Source: Alphaproteobacteria bacterium
Lineage (GTDB): Bacteria; Pseudomonadota; Alphaproteobacteria; SMXP01
Assembly (NCBI GenBank): GCA_021774995.1
Contig: JAJFIM010000314.1
Location: 1-6,146 of the forward strand
DNA: 6,146 bases
Reading direction: 5' to 3'
Shown here piece after piece: positions 4,989 to 6,146 of the stretch. The notes beneath the pieces were generated by a model. It was not told the DNA's origin. It searched no databases and was given only the letters and a program-made list of their open reading frames with translations. Positions within the stretch are counted from its first letter, which is position 1, and each line of letters opens with the position of its first letter. A program made the translations under genes and the position numbers.

Positions 4989-5870
4989 ATGAACAAATTG
5001 CCCCTCTCTAAACGCACCCAAATCCTAGCAATGCTTTGCGAAGGCTCATCCATGCGTTCAATTAGCCGCGTTGCAGACGTTTCAATCAACACGGTTTCAA
5101 AGCTGCTGGTGCAAGCTGGCGAAGCCTGTATCGCCATCCACAATGACAATGTGCAGGGCGTCAAAGCAAGCCGCGTCCAGTGTGACGAAATCTGGTCATT
5201 CTGCTATGCTAAGAAGAAAAACGTAGCGACAGCTAAGGATGCACCGGAAGGCGCTGGCGACGATTGGACTTGGACCGCAATTGATGCAGATACCAAGCTG
5301 ATTGTCTCTTATCTGGTCGGCGGTCGAGACAGTGAATATGCAATGGAATTTATGGACGATCTGCGCAGCCGGTTAAGCAATCGCGTCCAGCTAACCACAG
5401 ACGGTCACAAAGCGTATCTGGAAGCCGTTGAAGGCGCTTTCGGTGCCGATGTTGACTATGCACAGTTGATCAAACTGTATGGCGCTGCACCGGAAAGCGC
5501 GAAAGGCCGTTATTCACCGGCTGATTGCACCGGCATCAAGAAACGCCGTATTGAAGGCGACCCTGATATTAAACACGTTTCAACCAGCTACGTTGAGCGC
5601 AGCAATCTGACAATGCGTATGTCCATGCGCCGATTCACTCGCCTGACAAACGCTTTCAGCAAGAAGCTGGATAACCACATTCACGCTCTTGCGCTCTATT
5701 TTGTGTTTTACAATTTTTGCCGCATCCACAAGACACTGAAAATGTCCCCTGCAATGGCCGCTGGCATTAGCGACACTCTCTGGTCACTAGAGGACGTGGT
5801 TGCTAAGATTGATGAAATGGAACCAGCACCTAAGAAGCGTGGTCCTTACAAAAAGAATATTTCAAACTGA
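4989..5870 (+). CDS. IS1-type DDE transposase, single ORF
   Basis: This enzyme cuts and joins the transposon ends and is the only transposition gene in the element. The 293-residue form starts MNKLPLSKRTQILAMLCEG, the typical N-terminus of single-ORF IS1-family transposases. A helix-turn-helix at about 18-42 (SMRSISRVADVSINTVSKLL) should bind the terminal repeats. The likely catalytic triad is Asp66 (CDEIWSF), Asp138 (TTDGHKAY) and Glu203 (SYVERSN). No programmed frameshift is needed, unlike classic IS1. The C-terminus is Lys/Arg-rich and its last codons lie inside the right terminal repeat. An alternative ATG at 4941, overlapping the upstream stop as TAATG, would add 16 residues through translational coupling. 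I prefer 4989 on N-terminal similarity and promoter position; the two starts could serve different transcripts. Confidence 0.9.
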   Translation: MNKLPLSKRTQILAMLCEGSSMRSISRVADVSINTVSKLLVQAGEACIAIHNDNVQGVKASRVQCDEIWSFCYAKKKNVATAKDAPEGAGDDWTWTAIDADTKLIVSYLVGGRDSEYAMEFMDDLRSRLSNRVQLTTDGHKAYLEAVEGAFGADVDYAQLIKLYGAAPESAKGRYSPADCTGIKKRRIEGDPDIKHVSTSYVERSNLTMRMSMRRFTRLTNAFSKKLDNHIHALALYFVFYNFCRIHKTLKMSPAMAAGISDTLWSLEDVVAKIDEMEPAPKKRGPYKKNISN

Positions 5871-5879
5871 GACACTACC
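5859..5879 (-). repeat. Right terminal inverted repeat
   Basis: The reverse complement begins GGTAGTGTCTCAG and ends TTTGAAAT, matching 2622-2642 at 20 of 21 positions. The transposase stop TGA (5868-5870) lies inside it, so the coding sequence and the transposition site overlap by 12 bases. Confidence 0.95.
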
Positions 5880-5887
5880 AGTAAATA
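5880..5887. repeat. Target-site duplication, right copy
   Basis: AGTAAATA is identical to 2614-2621 and directly abuts the right terminal repeat. Removing one copy with the element restores a short intergenic gap of 38 bases between the transglycosylase stop and the dksA-like ATG. Confidence 0.93.
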
Positions 5888-5910
5888 ATACCTCTTCCTA
5901 TAGTTTGCGC

Positions 5911-5916
5911 TATACT
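5911..5916 (+). promoter_or_regulatory. -10 box of the dksA-like gene, possibly leaderless
   Basis: TATACT is a five-of-six match to the -10 consensus and lies six bases before the ATG at 5923, which places transcription start on or next to that ATG. No clear -35 box is seen; the matching position (about 5888-5893) falls directly beside the transposon's right target duplication. A small inverted repeat, TATAG/CTATA (5899-5903 and 5910-5914), overlaps the box. Confidence 0.45.
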
Positions 5917-5922
5917 GTTCTC

Positions 5923-6146
5923 ATGGCGGATTTTAGCCCACAGTTTATTGAAAAGCGAAAAGCCCAATTGCTCAGCTTGCGTTTGGAATTGCAAGAGCAG
6001 GGCGCACAAAATCGGGACGCCCTGGATACGGTTGAACTTGATCAGTCGAAGGTAGGGCGGCTGTCGCGCATGGACGCCCTTCAGGGGCAGGAAATGGCCA
6101 AAGAAAACGAGCGGCGCCGGCATTTGCAGTTGAAGCGCATAGAGGC
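5923..6146 (+). CDS. TraR/DksA-family regulator (3'-truncated by window)
   Basis: This is the N-terminal 74 residues of a DksA-like protein; the rest lies beyond the window. Members bind RNA polymerase through the secondary channel and adjust transcription with or without ppGpp. A long helical coiled-coil hairpin is visible: helices around 6-28 and 53-74, joined by VELDQSKVGRLSRMDALQ (37-54), a segment typical of the short DksA-like proteins of alphaproteobacteria. The C-terminal zinc finger is not in view, so the call rests on the coiled-coil half. There is no Shine-Dalgarno site ahead of the ATG, in agreement with a leaderless start. Transposon transcripts may read into it because no terminator is seen after the transposase. 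Confidence 0.85.
   Translation, partial: MADFSPQFIEKRKAQLLSLRLELQEQGAQNRDALDTVELDQSKVGRLSRMDALQGQEMAKENERRRHLQLKRIE

Larger units (their letters stand above)
2622..5879 (+). mobile_element. IS1-type transposon with four passenger genes (3258 bp)
   Basis: A complete element is bounded by 21-bp inverted repeats and an 8-bp target duplication, so both ends are certain from the sequence. It encodes one DDE transposase next to the right end and four genes ahead of it, all on the same strand: a winged-helix-like protein, a small basic protein, an unknown 216-aa protein and an XRE-ImmA/IrrE protease. The transposase resembles the single-ORF members of the IS1 family. The interior looks AT-richer than the flanks. 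Perfect target duplications and intact frames suggest a recent, possibly still active insertion. IS1595 elements also make 8-bp duplications and carry passengers, but their N-terminal zinc ribbon is not seen here. Confidence 0.93.

Noticed and set aside
5210..5225. A-rich stretch in the transposase as an IS1-like programmed frameshift site
   Set aside because: The reading frame is continuous through all three catalytic residues, so no frameshift is needed.
2622..5879. IS1595-family assignment
   Set aside because: The 8-bp duplication and passenger genes would fit, but the transposase lacks an N-terminal zinc ribbon and has the helix-turn-helix and CDEIW/TTDGH/YVERSN pattern of IS1-type enzymes.
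1..6146. CRISPR array, rRNA, riboswitch or phage genes
   Set aside because: No regularly spaced repeats, no rRNA segments and no recognisable aptamer or phage structural genes were seen.

Overview
The window looks like the chromosome of an alphaproteobacterium. Supporting signs are the S21 protein, a transglycosylase/DksA-type gene pair of a kind I associate with that class, moderately GC-rich flanks and several non-ATG starts. The genus cannot be told from this sequence. All real genes read on the + strand.

Left flank (1-2621): an intergenic leader with a possible tRNA 3' tail at the very edge, then rpsU (ribosomal protein S21, TTG start). A good sigma70-type promoter precedes a calcium/sodium antiporter of the CaCA family. 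A hairpin and then a soluble SLT-type lytic transglycosylase follow. The right flank (5880-6146) starts a TraR/DksA-family gene that runs off the window. Its -10 box sits so close to the ATG that the mRNA may be leaderless.

Centre (2622-5879): a complete 3258-bp transposon, inserted between the transglycosylase and the dksA-like gene. It has 21-bp terminal inverted repeats (20/21 identical) and a perfect 8-bp target duplication, AGTAAATA, which includes the transglycosylase stop codon. The transposase is an IS1-type DDE enzyme in one continuous ORF. Unlike a plain insertion sequence, the element carries four passenger genes ahead of the transposase: a 63-aa winged-helix-like protein, a 75-aa basic protein, a 216-aa protein I cannot identify, and a 368-aa fusion of an XRE helix-turn-helix to an ImmA/IrrE zinc protease.

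The passengers and transposase are packed like operons, with overlaps or gaps of only a few bases. Three promoter candidates lie inside the element: just inside the left terminus, ahead of the 216-aa gene, and ahead of the transposase. Each is overlapped by a palindrome. The most striking is a 40-bp dyad (arms GTTACGTTTT/AAAACGTAAC around an ATTAATTAAT core) at the second promoter, a strong candidate operator for the XRE-ImmA/IrrE protein.

The working hypothesis (inference) is a self-regulated transposon in which a repressor-protease, perhaps with the 216-aa partner, controls transposase expression. This would resemble the way ImmR/ImmA pairs control ICEBs1 and related elements. An alternative is that the 216-aa/protease pair is an addiction or defence module carried as cargo.
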